From contig NZ_CP094289.1 in NCBI RefSeq assembly GCF_022759505.1, forward strand, positions 310,001 to 374,000: a stretch of DNA of 64,000 nt. Direction: 5' to 3'. This DNA is from Georgenia sp. TF02-10. GTDB lineage: Bacteria > Actinomycetota > Actinomycetes > Actinomycetales > Actinomycetaceae. This document shows, piece by piece, positions 8,536 to 16,911 of this stretch (position 1 is its first letter; every line of letters begins with the position of its first letter). The notes under the pieces are model-generated. The model made no database searches and was not told the origin of the DNA. It saw only the letters and a program-made list of their open reading frames with translations. The position numbers were made by a program, and so were the translations under genes.

Positions 8536-8921
8536 GAGCCCTCTCCCCGGTCGCGGCGTTCCAGGTAGTCGCGCAGCAGGTCTAGGTCGTTTTCGGGCAT
8601 CGAGTCTACGAACTGCAGGATCGAGGCGGCACGGTCTCGGCTGGCGTCCAGCACCTGCTCCATCAGCCCGGCGGCATGCTCATGCCTGCTGAGCTTGGGG
8701 CTGTACCGGGTAGAGCGTTTCTGGCGGGTGATGGTCACCAGGTGCTTGCGGTCGAGGTTGGTGAGCACGGTTGCGATGGTGGTGTAGGCGGGGTCGGAGG
8801 GCAGATGCTCGATCACCTCGCGCACGGTGGCCGGGCCGTGGTCCCACAGCACGTCCATCACCTGCGCCTCCAGCGTCCCCAGCCTCAGCAGATCGCCCGG
8901 GCGCCCATCGGCGGCGTTCAT
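8532..8921 (-). CDS. BlaI/MecI/CopY-family repressor
   Basis: 129 residues with the BlaI winged helix: LGTLEAQVMDVLWDHGPATV, then VREVIEHL, AYTTIATVLTNLDRKHLVTI and RYSP, followed by a helical dimerisation/cleavage tail (AAGLMEQVLD). Length and motifs are typical. I placed the start at the ATG at 8921, which overlaps the stop of the membrane-protein gene upstream by ATGA; the longer frame adds unrelated residues. The gene is coupled to the M56 peptidase behind it. The likely binding sites are the GACTA-type inverted repeats at 9547-9581 between the divergent arms of this locus. Confidence 0.88.
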   Translation of the reverse strand: MNAADGRPGDLLRLGTLEAQVMDVLWDHGPATVREVIEHLPSDPAYTTIATVLTNLDRKHLVTITRQKRSTRYSPKLSRHEHAAGLMEQVLDASRDRAASILQFVDSMPENDLDLLRDYLERRDRGEGS

Positions 8922-9535
8922 GACGTGGCCGCCAGCGGTTCGGGGCGCACCGGGCAGGCGACCTGTCCCCGGAGTCGCCACACCAGTGCGACGCCGGTCA
9001 GGATCAGCGCACCGAGCGCGAGGAACGGCTGCACCGGGGTGAACCAGGTGATGGCGCCGGAGTATCCCAGGGCTAGCAGGGCGAGCTTGTTGCACACCGG
9101 GCACCCCACGGCGAACCAGGCCAGGATGCCGCCGGCCATCCCCATCCGGCTGCTGCGGCGCGCTTGCACCTCATCGCCGGAATCTGTGCTCGTGGCTGGG
9201 TCGGTGGTGGCGTAGTCGTCCTCGTCTGCCGCGCTCACCTGCGTGCCCGCGGCGGCGCGGTGCGGGCGGACATAGGTCGCTACCAGCATGCCTGAGAGCG
9301 CTGAGGTGACCAGCCATACCGGGTAGTTCCACCACACCGGCGGGATATCCCGACCGAACACCGGGTTGGGGATCAGCACCGTGGCCACCCCGATCACGAC
9401 GGCGACGACCGCGGCGGCGGCGATCACAACCAGCACCTGCCTGCCCGTCCACAGTCTCAGCGCTTGCCCAGCCAGCCGGAAGCTCTCGCCGACGCCCTGA
9501 CGCGATCGAGCGGGAGGAGAGGTCATGAAATCCAT
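8918..9535 (-). CDS. Membrane protein with CPVC motif
   Basis: 205 residues. Predicted helices lie at about 33-55, 70-90, 133-155 and 165-188, with an acidic loop between the second and third. Cys145-Pro-Val-Cys148 sits at the start or inside the third helix (FAVGCPVCNKLALLAL). I do not recognise a named family. A buried CxxC in a small membrane protein beside DsbA- and CcdA-type genes suggests a part in electron transfer or disulfide handling. First gene of the minus-strand arm, start codon 12 nt from the inverted-repeat array and overlapping blaI by 4 nt. An ATG three codons later (9526) is an alternative start. Confidence 0.75.
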   Translation of the reverse strand: MDFMTSPPARSRQGVGESFRLAGQALRLWTGRQVLVVIAAAAVVAVVIGVATVLIPNPVFGRDIPPVWWNYPVWLVTSALSGMLVATYVRPHRAAAGTQVSAADEDDYATTDPATSTDSGDEVQARRSSRMGMAGGILAWFAVGCPVCNKLALLALGYSGAITWFTPVQPFLALGALILTGVALVWRLRGQVACPVRPEPLAATS

Positions 9536-9546
9536 CCTGGCACGAC

Positions 9547-9581
9547 TCGACTACCACGCATAGTCGACTATCTGGGATAGT
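9547..9581. promoter_or_regulatory. Inverted-repeat array, probable BlaI-type operator
   Basis: Three overlapping symmetric elements sit between the divergent arms: TCGACTA and TAGTCGA separated by 7 nt (9547-9567), the perfect 12-mer ATAGTCGACTAT (9560-9571), and ACTATC-TGG-GATAGT (9567-9581). BlaI-family operators are dyads of TAC/TAG-rich half sites, so the BlaI-like protein encoded alongside is the natural candidate. Placement would allow joint control of both arms. Confidence 0.6.
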
Positions 9582-9617
9582 AGAGGACGGTGCCCGCGAC
9601 AGTACAGGAGACTCCAC

Positions 9618-10370
9618 ATGCCTGCCGAGACCACGAACCGTCCGAAGCCGTCGAATCGTTCGAGGTCGTCATGGATCGTGCCGGTCGCCGTGCTGACGGT
9701 GGCTGCCGTGCTGATGGCCGTGATCGTGTGGGTGAACTGGAGCGGCACCTCACCCGAGGACGGCAGCTCGCCGTCTGGTGAGGGGGCGCCGACCGAAGTG
9801 CAGAACCCCGAACAGCCGGACTTGACCGAGGTCGAGGCCCGGGACGAAGGGGACCTGCTGGCGGCCGGCCCGGTCGATGCGCCGGTGGTGCTGGTGGTGT
9901 TCTCCGACTACCAGTGCTCGTTCTGCGCCCGGTGGAGCGAGCAGACGCTGCCGTCGATGATGGAGCACGTCGACGCCGGGAACCTGCGCATCGAGTGGCG
10001 CGACGTGAGCGTGTTCGGCCCTGCCTCCGAACGCGCGGCCCGCGCTTCCTACGCCGCCGCGTTGCAGGGGGCGTTCTGGGAGTACCACGACGACCTGTTC
10101 GCAGATGGTGAGACCCGCTCCGAGGGGGACCTGAGCGAGGAAGCGCTCGTCGCGCTGGCCGCGGAGCTGGGGTTGGACACCGAGCAGTTCGCCGCCGACC
10201 TGGCCGCGGAGGAGACGGCACAGGTGATCGCCGCCAACCAGCAGTTCGGGTTCGACCTGGGCGCCACCTCCACGCCGGTGTTCATCCTGGGCGGGCAGCC
10301 GATCGTGGGCGCGCAGCCCACTGGGGTGTTCGAGGACGCCTTCCAGACTGCGCTCGACGCGGCGGAGTGA
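9618..10370 (+). CDS. DsbA-like secreted/membrane-anchored thioredoxin-fold protein
   Basis: 250 residues: a basic N-terminus, one membrane anchor (residues 19-40), a Pro/Glu-rich linker, then a DsbA/DSBA-like thioredoxin domain with the active site Cys100-Ser-Phe-Cys103 (FSDYQCSFC) and the cis-Pro segment TSTPVFILGG near residue 215. It should act outside the membrane in making, breaking or isomerising disulfides. AGGAG lies 7 nt before the ATG. It is followed after 6 nt by a CcdA-like carrier, the expected electron source. The divergent BlaI/M56 arm shares the operator region. Confidence 0.85.
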   Translation: MPAETTNRPKPSNRSRSSWIVPVAVLTVAAVLMAVIVWVNWSGTSPEDGSSPSGEGAPTEVQNPEQPDLTEVEARDEGDLLAAGPVDAPVVLVVFSDYQCSFCARWSEQTLPSMMEHVDAGNLRIEWRDVSVFGPASERAARASYAAALQGAFWEYHDDLFADGETRSEGDLSEEALVALAAELGLDTEQFAADLAAEETAQVIAANQQFGFDLGATSTPVFILGGQPIVGAQPTGVFEDAFQTALDAAE

Positions 10371-10376
10371 GGCGGC

Positions 10377-11246
10377 GTGGACATCGGACTGCTCGCCGCG
10401 TTCGCCGGCGGCACGCTCGCGCTGCTGAGCCCGTGCGCGGCGCTGCTGATGCCGGCATTCTTCGCCTCCACGATCGGCACCGGCCCCCGGCTGCTGCTGC
10501 ACGGCGCGATCTTCTACCTCGGCCTGCTGATCGTGCTGGTCCCGGTCGGTGTCGGGGCCGGCGCGCTGGGGACGCTGTTCGTCACCCACCGGCAGGCGAT
10601 CGTGCTGGTCGCCTCCTTCGTCCTGATCGTCTTGGGCGCCGCCCAGGCTCTCGGTTTCGGGTTCGACCCGTCCCGGCTGCTGCCCGCAGGTGCTGACCTG
10701 CACTCCCGCGCCGCGTCCAAGACCGGGACCGCCAAGACGCTGCTGTTGGGAGCTGCCAGTGGGATCGCCGGGTTCTGCGCCGGCCCCATCCTGGGCGCCG
10801 TGCTGACCCTGGCCGCTGCCCGCGGTGACACCCTCGCCGCCGGTGTGCTGCTCGCCGTCTACGGCGCCGGCATGGTTCTGCCGCCGCTGCTGATCGCCGC
10901 GCTCTGGCAGCGCCTGGGCGTCCGCGGGCGTCGGCTGCTGCGCGGGCGTGCCTTCACCGTCCTGGGCCGGCAGCTGCACACCACCTCGGTGATCACCGGC
11001 CTGCTGATCATGGGCGTCGGCCTCCTGTTCTGGACCACGAACGGCTTGGCCGGGGCCCCCGAGCTCGTTCCGCTCGACGCCCAAGCCTGGCTTCAGGAGC
11101 GCGCCTCCATCCTGGCCAACCCGATCCTGGACATCCTCGCCATCATCCTGATCGCAGGGATCGTGCTGCTGCTGTGGGCCAGGCACCGCCGCAACCGCGA
11201 GCGCGCGCAGGCCCACGCGAACGAGCAGCCCACGGAACAACGATGA
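10377..11246 (+). CDS. CcdA/DsbD-type transmembrane electron carrier
   Basis: 289 residues with about seven hydrophobic helices. The two redox cysteines stand in the expected repeat positions, LLSPCAALLMPAF in helix 1 and IAGFCAGPILGAVL in a middle helix. CcdA proteins carry electrons from cytoplasmic thioredoxin to thioredoxin-like proteins outside. The GTG start follows the DsbA-like stop by 6 nt, and the stop overlaps the start of the lipoprotein gene (ATGA). The C-terminal 60 residues, including one extra helix and a basic tail, go beyond the minimal CcdA fold. Confidence 0.85.
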   Translation: MDIGLLAAFAGGTLALLSPCAALLMPAFFASTIGTGPRLLLHGAIFYLGLLIVLVPVGVGAGALGTLFVTHRQAIVLVASFVLIVLGAAQALGFGFDPSRLLPAGADLHSRAASKTGTAKTLLLGAASGIAGFCAGPILGAVLTLAAARGDTLAAGVLLAVYGAGMVLPPLLIAALWQRLGVRGRRLLRGRAFTVLGRQLHTTSVITGLLIMGVGLLFWTTNGLAGAPELVPLDAQAWLQERASILANPILDILAIILIAGIVLLLWARHRRNRERAQAHANEQPTEQR

Positions 11247-12436
11247 TGCGACGTCGACGAGCCGGCATCTCTGCGATCTCCGTCGCCGCGGTGCTGTTGC
11301 TGACCGGTTGCGGGGCATCCGAGCCCGAACCCGTGCGAGACCCGTACCCGGTCGATGATCCACTGCCGGTCGTGGACACCGCGGGGATGCGTCTGCCGGC
11401 ACAGTTCGAGGAACTGGAGGTCATGGACCCCGGGTGGGACGTCGCCGCGCAGTACGCCGACGGGGTCTATCTCGCCCCGGGTGAGCGCGACGGCATGCTG
11501 GAGTTCACGGCCGTAGACGTGCACGGCGACGTCCTTTGGGCCGTGCAGCGCCCGGCGAGCTGCACCGGCTTCGCGGTGACGATCGACGCGGACGGGCGAG
11601 CCCTCGCGATCCTGGGCGACCTAGAAACCACCACCGAAGCACTGGCTGCCACCACCGCCACCGCCTACGACCTGGCAACCGGGGAACAGGTCTGGGGTCC
11701 GGTGCAGGTACCCGGCCCCTACCAGGGCCCCGGCCTGGTGTTCGCCGCGCCCCCTGAGGGCTTCATGGGTGAGACCGGCCCACGCGTCGCGCTCGATCCC
11801 ACCACGGGAGAGGTCGCGGCCACCGAAGAGGGCTCCACAGGACTGCGGATCATCGGCGAGTACCACGGCGTCGTCTTGCTCACCCATGAGGACGCTCTGA
11901 TCGCGCGCGACACGACCACAGGCCAGGAGCTGTGGCGCCGCCCGCTGGCCGAGCACGGCTGGACCGCGGCGTCCCTCAGCGCCGCCCTGCCCGCCACGCC
12001 GGCCGACGGGCTTGCGCTGCTCTCCACCTCCGAGACCATGGGTGCGCTCATAGACCTTCACGACGGCGTCGTCGTGAACGACACCGCACACGATGCGGCA
12101 GTGGACCCGACCACCGACACCTTGGTGGTCCTGGACGCGGCCGGGCTACACGCCTACGACGCCGACGACCAACCGTTGTGGTCGCTCTCCGTCGATGACC
12201 AGACCACCATCGAGGCGATCGGCGGGGTCTTCCTCTACCTGCGCGAAGGCGGCGCGATCCGGGTTCACAACGTCATTACTGGCGATGTCGCCCAAGCCTA
12301 CGAACCCGACGGGCAAGGGCCGATCATCGTCCCCTCGCACATCACGATCAACGGAGCCTCGCTTCTGCTCGACGGCAACCGTCCACTGCTGGCCACCATC
12401 TCAGACGTCTTCACCGGCGAGGAGCGCGGCCCATGA
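11243..12436 (+). CDS. PQQ/beta-propeller lipoprotein
   Basis: 397 residues beginning MMRRRRAGIS with a signal peptide ending in the lipobox LLLTGC, so a secreted lipid-anchored protein. The body is made of repeated blade-like units (for example AYDLATGEQVWGP, ARDTTTGQELWRR, AYDADDQPLWSL) typical of PQQ-like quinoprotein beta-propellers, without any catalytic signature I can name. Its start overlaps the CcdA stop by 4 nt, which makes it the third gene of the redox operon. It may be a scaffold or partner of the DsbA-like protein outside the cell; that is inference. Confidence 0.8.
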   Translation: MMRRRRAGISAISVAAVLLLTGCGASEPEPVRDPYPVDDPLPVVDTAGMRLPAQFEELEVMDPGWDVAAQYADGVYLAPGERDGMLEFTAVDVHGDVLWAVQRPASCTGFAVTIDADGRALAILGDLETTTEALAATTATAYDLATGEQVWGPVQVPGPYQGPGLVFAAPPEGFMGETGPRVALDPTTGEVAATEEGSTGLRIIGEYHGVVLLTHEDALIARDTTTGQELWRRPLAEHGWTAASLSAALPATPADGLALLSTSETMGALIDLHDGVVVNDTAHDAAVDPTTDTLVVLDAAGLHAYDADDQPLWSLSVDDQTTIEAIGGVFLYLREGGAIRVHNVITGDVAQAYEPDGQGPIIVPSHITINGASLLLDGNRPLLATISDVFTGEERGP

Positions 12437-12643
12437 GGCACGCGACGAGCGGCGTGCGATGACCTCGCCGGTGGCCGCGGTGGACTCGACGTGGCGAGCG
12501 CCGCGCTCATGCTCTGGGACGACCCCACCGTCACCTGACCGGCAGGTCGTTCTGGCCGGTAAGCGAGGCCGCGTGGGACCTGAGCGACCCTCGATGTCGC
12601 AGCCCCTGGCGGTGCGGGATGGTCGCCTGATGAGGCATCAGCG

Positions 12644-12895
12644 TCAGCGCCAGCGCATGGTCATGAAGAACCCGACGATCATCACGCCGAAGCCGATCGC
12701 CAGGTTCCAGTTGCCCAGTCCGGGGATGGGGTAGCCGCCCTTGGTGAGGTACGTGACGACGACGACGGCCAGCCCGAGCACCATGAGCGTCACCATGGTC
12801 GGCGCCCACCAGCGCGGGCTGGGCCGCTGTGCCGCCGACGCGGCGGCGGCCTCGCCGGTGGCAGTCACGGGCTTGCGCTTCTTGGACTCGGGCAT
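12644..12895 (-). CDS. crgA: CrgA cell-division protein
   Basis: 83 residues with a Lys-rich N-terminus starting MPESKKRKP, then two membrane helices (PTMVTLMVLGLAVVVVTYL and LAIGFGVMIVGFFMTM) joined by a short GGYPIPGLGNWN loop. This is the CrgA family, a small actinobacterial divisome protein that contacts FtsZ, FtsQ, FtsI and PBPA. GAGGAG precedes the ATG. Its place next to DUF881, trpG and pknB is the same as in mycobacteria, which supports the name. Confidence 0.93.
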   Translation of the reverse strand: MPESKKRKPVTATGEAAAASAAQRPSPRWWAPTMVTLMVLGLAVVVVTYLTKGGYPIPGLGNWNLAIGFGVMIVGFFMTMRWR

Positions 12896-13245
12896 CTCGT
12901 TCTCCTCGTGCTCTGGGGCGTAGCCGTCGCGGCCTGGTCAGCACCCGGGCGCGGGGACGGCGGGCAGGGCGGCAGCGCTACCGTAGTGTCGCATGCACCT
13001 CCCGGGGACCGGGCGGCAGCGCGGGCTGGGTGAGCCGGCCGTGACCCTCGTGCGGCGGCAGCACGGGGCGATCGGGGAACCTTGCCGCAGGGGGTGGCGG
13101 CACCAGCGCCAGGGGTGGCGGCACCGGCTGCGGTGGCGACACCGACCGCGCGGACGGCACCGACCGCGGGGACGGCACCGGACCCGCGGCACCGGCCCCG
13201 GGGCGCCGGACCCGTGGCACTGGCCGCGAGAGCAGCTGCGGCACG

Positions 13246-13275
13246 GACCGATGGACAGCCGACCGATGGACAGCC
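13246..13275. repeat. 15-bp tandem repeat upstream of the DUF881 gene
   Basis: GACCGATGGACAGCC occurs twice head to tail and a third unit begins (GACCGG). The preceding 150 bases are also built of degenerate GGCACCGACCGCG-like blocks. Low-complexity spacer; no protein family is recognisable in it. Confidence 0.6.
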
Positions 13276-13299
13276 GACCGGGAGGACCGAGGAGGGGTG

Positions 13300-14031
13300 A
13301 TGGCCCACCTGTGGCACCGCCTCGTGGCGAGCCTGCGCGGCGCCTCCCTCGCTACCGGGCTGGTCGGCCTCGTCGCCGGGCTGATGTTCGCCACGAGCGC
13401 CTCGGTCTTCGCGGGCCAGTCCTCCCGGGAGGCCCTCGACCTCGAGGACCTCGCGCGCGCCGAGTCCGAGCGGCTCACCGAGCTGCAGAACGACAACGCC
13501 GCGCTCCGCGAGAGCATCCAGCCCTACCTCGACGGGCAGTCCACCACCGACGCGCCCGGCGCCGGCGCCGAGCTGGACGCGTTCGCCGCCGGCCGGCAGC
13601 CGGTGCGCGGGCCAGGCCTGCAGGTCGAGCTGTGGGACGCCCCGGCGGAGGCCCGCACCGGCGAGCTCGCCCCCGACGCGCTCGTCGTGCACCAGCAGGA
13701 CCTCGAGGCCGTGATGAACGCGCTGTGGGGCGGCGGCGCCGAGGCCATGGCCGTCCAGGGGCACCGGGTGGTGTCCACCACCGGGGTGCGGTGCGTGGGC
13801 AACGTCCTGCACATCGAGGGCCGGACCTACTCCCCGCCCTACCGGATCGAGGCCATCGGCGACCCGGACCAGCTGCACGAGGCGCTGCTCGCCGACCCAG
13901 GGGTGCAGATCTACCAGCAGTACGTCGACGCCGTCGGGCTGGGGTGGTCGGTCCGCGACGTCGAGCGCATGCACCTGCCCGCCTTCGAGGGTTCGCTCGT
14001 CCTGCACCAGGCCCAGGTGCTGGCACCATGA
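13300..14031 (+). CDS. DUF881 family protein
   Basis: 243 residues: one N-terminal membrane helix (SLATGLVGLVAGLMFATSAS), a short coiled coil with ERLTELQNDNAALRESI, then the DUF881 domain with GPGLQVELWDAP, DALVVHQQDLEAVMNALWGG, EAMAVQGHRV, NVLHIEGRTYSPPYRI and IEAIGDP. Function is unknown; the family is cell-envelope associated and sits beside crgA and trpG in many Actinobacteria, as here. I start at the ATG 13300 because GAGGAGG is just upstream; a GTG at 13297 is also possible. A class E sortase gene sometimes found at this position in related genomes is not present. Confidence 0.88.
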   Translation: MAHLWHRLVASLRGASLATGLVGLVAGLMFATSASVFAGQSSREALDLEDLARAESERLTELQNDNAALRESIQPYLDGQSTTDAPGAGAELDAFAAGRQPVRGPGLQVELWDAPAEARTGELAPDALVVHQQDLEAVMNALWGGGAEAMAVQGHRVVSTTGVRCVGNVLHIEGRTYSPPYRIEAIGDPDQLHEALLADPGVQIYQQYVDAVGLGWSVRDVERMHLPAFEGSLVLHQAQVLAP

Positions 14032-14143
14032 CCGCATTGCAAGCAAGCACCGCAAGCACCGCGCTGCGCGCAGCGCACCGTCCGCAGCGCACCGCACGCA
14101 CCGCACCGTGACCGCTGACCCCGGCTACGTCCCCAGGAGAACC

Positions 14144-14767
14144 GTGAGCCACATCCTCGTCGTCGACAACTACGACAGCTTCGTCTACACCATCGTCGGC
14201 TACCTCCAGCAGCTCGGGGCCCGGACGACGGTGGTGCGCAACGACGCCGTGCCCGCCCTGACCGGCTACGACGGCGTCCTGATCTCGCCCGGCCCCGGCA
14301 CGCCCAAGGAGGCCGGCGCGTCGATGGCGGTCATCGAGGACTGCGCGGACCGCGAGCTGCCCATGCTGGGGGTGTGCCTGGGGCACCAGGCGCTCGCCGA
14401 GGCGTTCGGCGGCACCGTGACCCACGCCGCGGAGCTCATGCACGGCAAGACCTCCGCGGTCGAGCACGATGGCACCGGGGTCTTCGCCGGGCTGCCGTCC
14501 CCGCTCACCGCCACCCGGTACCACTCCCTCGCCGTCGTCCGGGACACCGTCCCCGCGGAGCTGGACATCACCGCGGCGACGGCGTCCGGCCTCGTCATGG
14601 GACTGCAGCATCGGGACCTGCCGCTGCACGGGGTGCAGTTCCACCCCGAGTCGGTGCTCACCGAGGGCGGGCACCGGCTGCTCGCGAACTGGCTCGCGAC
14701 GACCGGGGACGCCGCAGCGGTGGACCGCTCGGCAGGGCTCGCACCCCGGGTGGCGCACCGGGGCTGA
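14144..14767 (+). CDS. pabA: Glutamine amidotransferase, anthranilate/aminodeoxychorismate synthase component II
   Basis: 207 residues of a class I glutamine amidotransferase: ILVVDNYDSFVYTIVGYLQQ at the N-terminus, ISPGPGTPKEAG, the nucleophile elbow GVCLGHQALAEAFGG, and HGVQFHPESVLTEGG with the His and Glu of the triad. It supplies ammonia to chorismate-using synthases for tryptophan or folate synthesis. The orthologue at this locus is called trpG or pabA in different genomes; sequence alone does not decide. Start is the GTG at 14144 with AGGAG 4 nt upstream; a longer frame to 14108 adds residues unlike the family. Confidence 0.9.
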   Translation: MSHILVVDNYDSFVYTIVGYLQQLGARTTVVRNDAVPALTGYDGVLISPGPGTPKEAGASMAVIEDCADRELPMLGVCLGHQALAEAFGGTVTHAAELMHGKTSAVEHDGTGVFAGLPSPLTATRYHSLAVVRDTVPAELDITAATASGLVMGLQHRDLPLHGVQFHPESVLTEGGHRLLANWLATTGDAAAVDRSAGLAPRVAHRG

Positions 14768-14982
14768 CGGCGCGGCCGCTGCGTCGGGCACAGCCCGGCG
14801 ACGTCACCGGTGCGGTGAACGGGGCGACGGCGGGTGTCGGATGCGACGTCACCGAGGCGCCGGGCGAGCCCGACCAGGGGGCACGGTCGACCTGGCAGCA
14901 CGGTCGCTGTCGGGCTCAGCGCCGACCGGCAGCGAACCGCCGTCGGCCCGACCCCGCCCAGCGGCGCGGCCCGCCGCCGGCC

Positions 14983-16911
14983 TCAGCCCCGCTCGGCGGC
15001 GTTCTGCCGCGCCCGGGCGTTGGCGTTCGCGTTCGGCCCGGGCGGCCCGCCCGCCTCGTCCTCCCCGGTCGGCGTCTCCGTCGGGGTCTCCGTCGCGGGC
15101 TCGGTGGGCGTCTCCGTGGGCGTCTCGGTCGCCGTCGGTGTGGGCGTCGGGGTGGGGGACGGGCTCGGCGGCGGGGGCGGCTCCTCGGCCACCGTGAGGG
15201 TGATCGTCGTGCCCCGCTCGACGACGCCGGCCGGGTGGGACTGGCCGATGACGGTGCCGGGGGCGGCCTCCGCCGTCTGCTGGGTCTCGATGCGGTAGTT
15301 CAGGTCCAGCTCGTCCAGGACGCCGGTGGCCTCCGCCTCGGTCATGCCCACCAGGTCCACCAGCTCGACGTTGCCGCTGGCCAGGACGAGGTCGACGGCG
15401 GTGCCCGGCGGGACCGCCTCGCCGGCCTCCGGGGTGGAGCCGATCACCGCGCCGACGTCCACCGAGGCGTCGGCGTTCGCCTCCTTCACCGACCCGACCG
15501 TCAGCCCGCGCTCGTCCAGCTCCGCGCGCGCTTGCTCCTGGGACATGCCGGCGATGTCCGGGACCGTGACCGACGCCGGGCCGGAGGAGAAGGCGATCTC
15601 GACCGTGCTGCCCTCCGGCACCTCATCTCCCACCGGCGGATCGGACTCGACGAACTGCCCCTCCGGGACGTCGTCGGAGGGGACGTCGTCGACGATGCTC
15701 GGCTCCAGCCCGACGTCGGTCAGCGCCTCCCGCGCGGCGACCTGGTCCATGCCGGTCATGTCCGGCACCGCGACCGTGGTCGTCGGCGGCGTGCCGTCCT
15801 CGGGGTTCTGGAGCAGGTACACGATCCCGGCGACCGCGGCGAGGCCGAGCAGCGCGAGCAGCCAGACCCACCAGCGGGACCGGCGCGGCCGGTCCGGGCC
15901 GCCGTCGGCGTGCCCGCCGGTCGCCGTCGGCGGCTCCGCCTGCGGCGGCGGAGTGAGCGTGCGGGTGGCGGTGGCGGCCGCCAGCGGGGTGGTCGCCGCG
16001 GTGCCCGCCGCGCCGGCCGCCCAGGACGCGGCGGACGGGGCGTGCACCTCGCCGCCGCGGACCGCGGCGAGGAGGTCGGCGCGCATGTGGGCGGCGTCGG
16101 CGTAGCGGTCCTCCCGGTCCTTGGCCAGGGCCTTGAGCACGACCCGGTCCAGGACCTCGGGGATGTCGGGGGTGACCGCCGACGGCGGCTTGGGCGTCTC
16201 CCGGACGTGCTGGTAGGCGACGGCGACCGCGGAGTCCCCGGAGAACGGCGGCTGGCCGGTGAGCAGCTCGTAGAGCAGGCACCCGGTGGAGTACAGGTCC
16301 GAGCGGGCGTCGACCACCTCCCCGCGGGCCTGCTCGGGGGAGAGGTACTGCGCGGTGCCGACGACGGCGTGGGTCTGGGTCATCGTGGCGGCGGAGTCCG
16401 TCATCGCCCGGGCGATGCCGAAGTCCATCACCTTCACCGCCCCGGTGGGGGTGAGCATGATGTTCCCGGGCTTGATGTCCCGGTGCACGATGCCCTCGCG
16501 GTGGGAGTACTCCAGGGCGGAGAGCACCCCGACGACGATCTCGACCGCTTCCTCGATCGGCACCGGGTCGCCGCCGGCCAGCAGGGAGCGGACGGTGTGG
16601 CCCTCGACGTACTCCATGACGATGAAGGGCACGGCGGTGACCTGCCCGTTGGCGCTGGTGACGCGCTCCTCGCCGGTGTCGTAGACCGCGACGATCGCCG
16701 GGTGGTTCAGCGCCGCGGAGGACTGCGCCTCGCGGCGGAAGCGGGCCTGGAAGGTGACGTCGCGGGCCAGGTCGGCGCGCAGGATCTTGATGGCGACGGT
16801 CCGGGAGAGCCGGTTGTCGTAGCCGATGTGCACCTCGGCCATGCCACCGCGTCCGATGAGCTCGCCGACCTCGTACCGGCCGGCAAGCACGTGCGGGACG
16901 TCGTCCACCAC
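14983..16911 (-). CDS. pknB: Ser/Thr protein kinase PknB with PASTA domains
   Basis: 642 residues. Kinase domain from about residue 10: glycine loop GRGGMAEV, Lys43, HRD 144-146, DFG 164-166 and MTQTHAVVGTAQYLSPEQA activation loop. Then a linker, one membrane helix (WWVWLLALLGLAAVAGIVYLL), three PASTA repeats (each opening VPDM/VPDI/LVDL plus GM) and a Thr/Pro/Glu-rich tail of about 65 residues. PASTA domains bind peptidoglycan or lipid II; the kinase controls cell-wall growth and division. Mycobacterial PknB has four PASTA units, this has three. GTG start shares a base with the pknA stop (TAGTG). Last gene of the seven-gene minus-strand cluster. Confidence 0.95.
   Translation of the reverse strand: MVDDVPHVLAGRYEVGELIGRGGMAEVHIGYDNRLSRTVAIKILRADLARDVTFQARFRREAQSSAALNHPAIVAVYDTGEERVTSANGQVTAVPFIVMEYVEGHTVRSLLAGGDPVPIEEAVEIVVGVLSALEYSHREGIVHRDIKPGNIMLTPTGAVKVMDFGIARAMTDSAATMTQTHAVVGTAQYLSPEQARGEVVDARSDLYSTGCLLYELLTGQPPFSGDSAVAVAYQHVRETPKPPSAVTPDIPEVLDRVVLKALAKDREDRYADAAHMRADLLAAVRGGEVHAPSAASWAAGAAGTAATTPLAAATATRTLTPPPQAEPPTATGGHADGGPDRPRRSRWWVWLLALLGLAAVAGIVYLLQNPEDGTPPTTTVAVPDMTGMDQVAAREALTDVGLEPSIVDDVPSDDVPEGQFVESDPPVGDEVPEGSTVEIAFSSGPASVTVPDIAGMSQEQARAELDERGLTVGSVKEANADASVDVGAVIGSTPEAGEAVPPGTAVDLVLASGNVELVDLVGMTEAEATGVLDELDLNYRIETQQTAEAAPGTVIGQSHPAGVVERGTTITLTVAEEPPPPPSPSPTPTPTPTATETPTETPTEPATETPTETPTGEDEAGGPPGPNANANARARQNAAERG

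Noticed and set aside
12480-12540. Short peptide DVASAALMLWDDPTVT before a stop
   Set aside because: Too short and not recognisable; may be a gene remnant but I cannot support it.
13081-13260. CRISPR-like array suggested by repeated blocks
   Set aside because: Repeats are short, degenerate and without regular unique spacers; no cas genes anywhere in the window.
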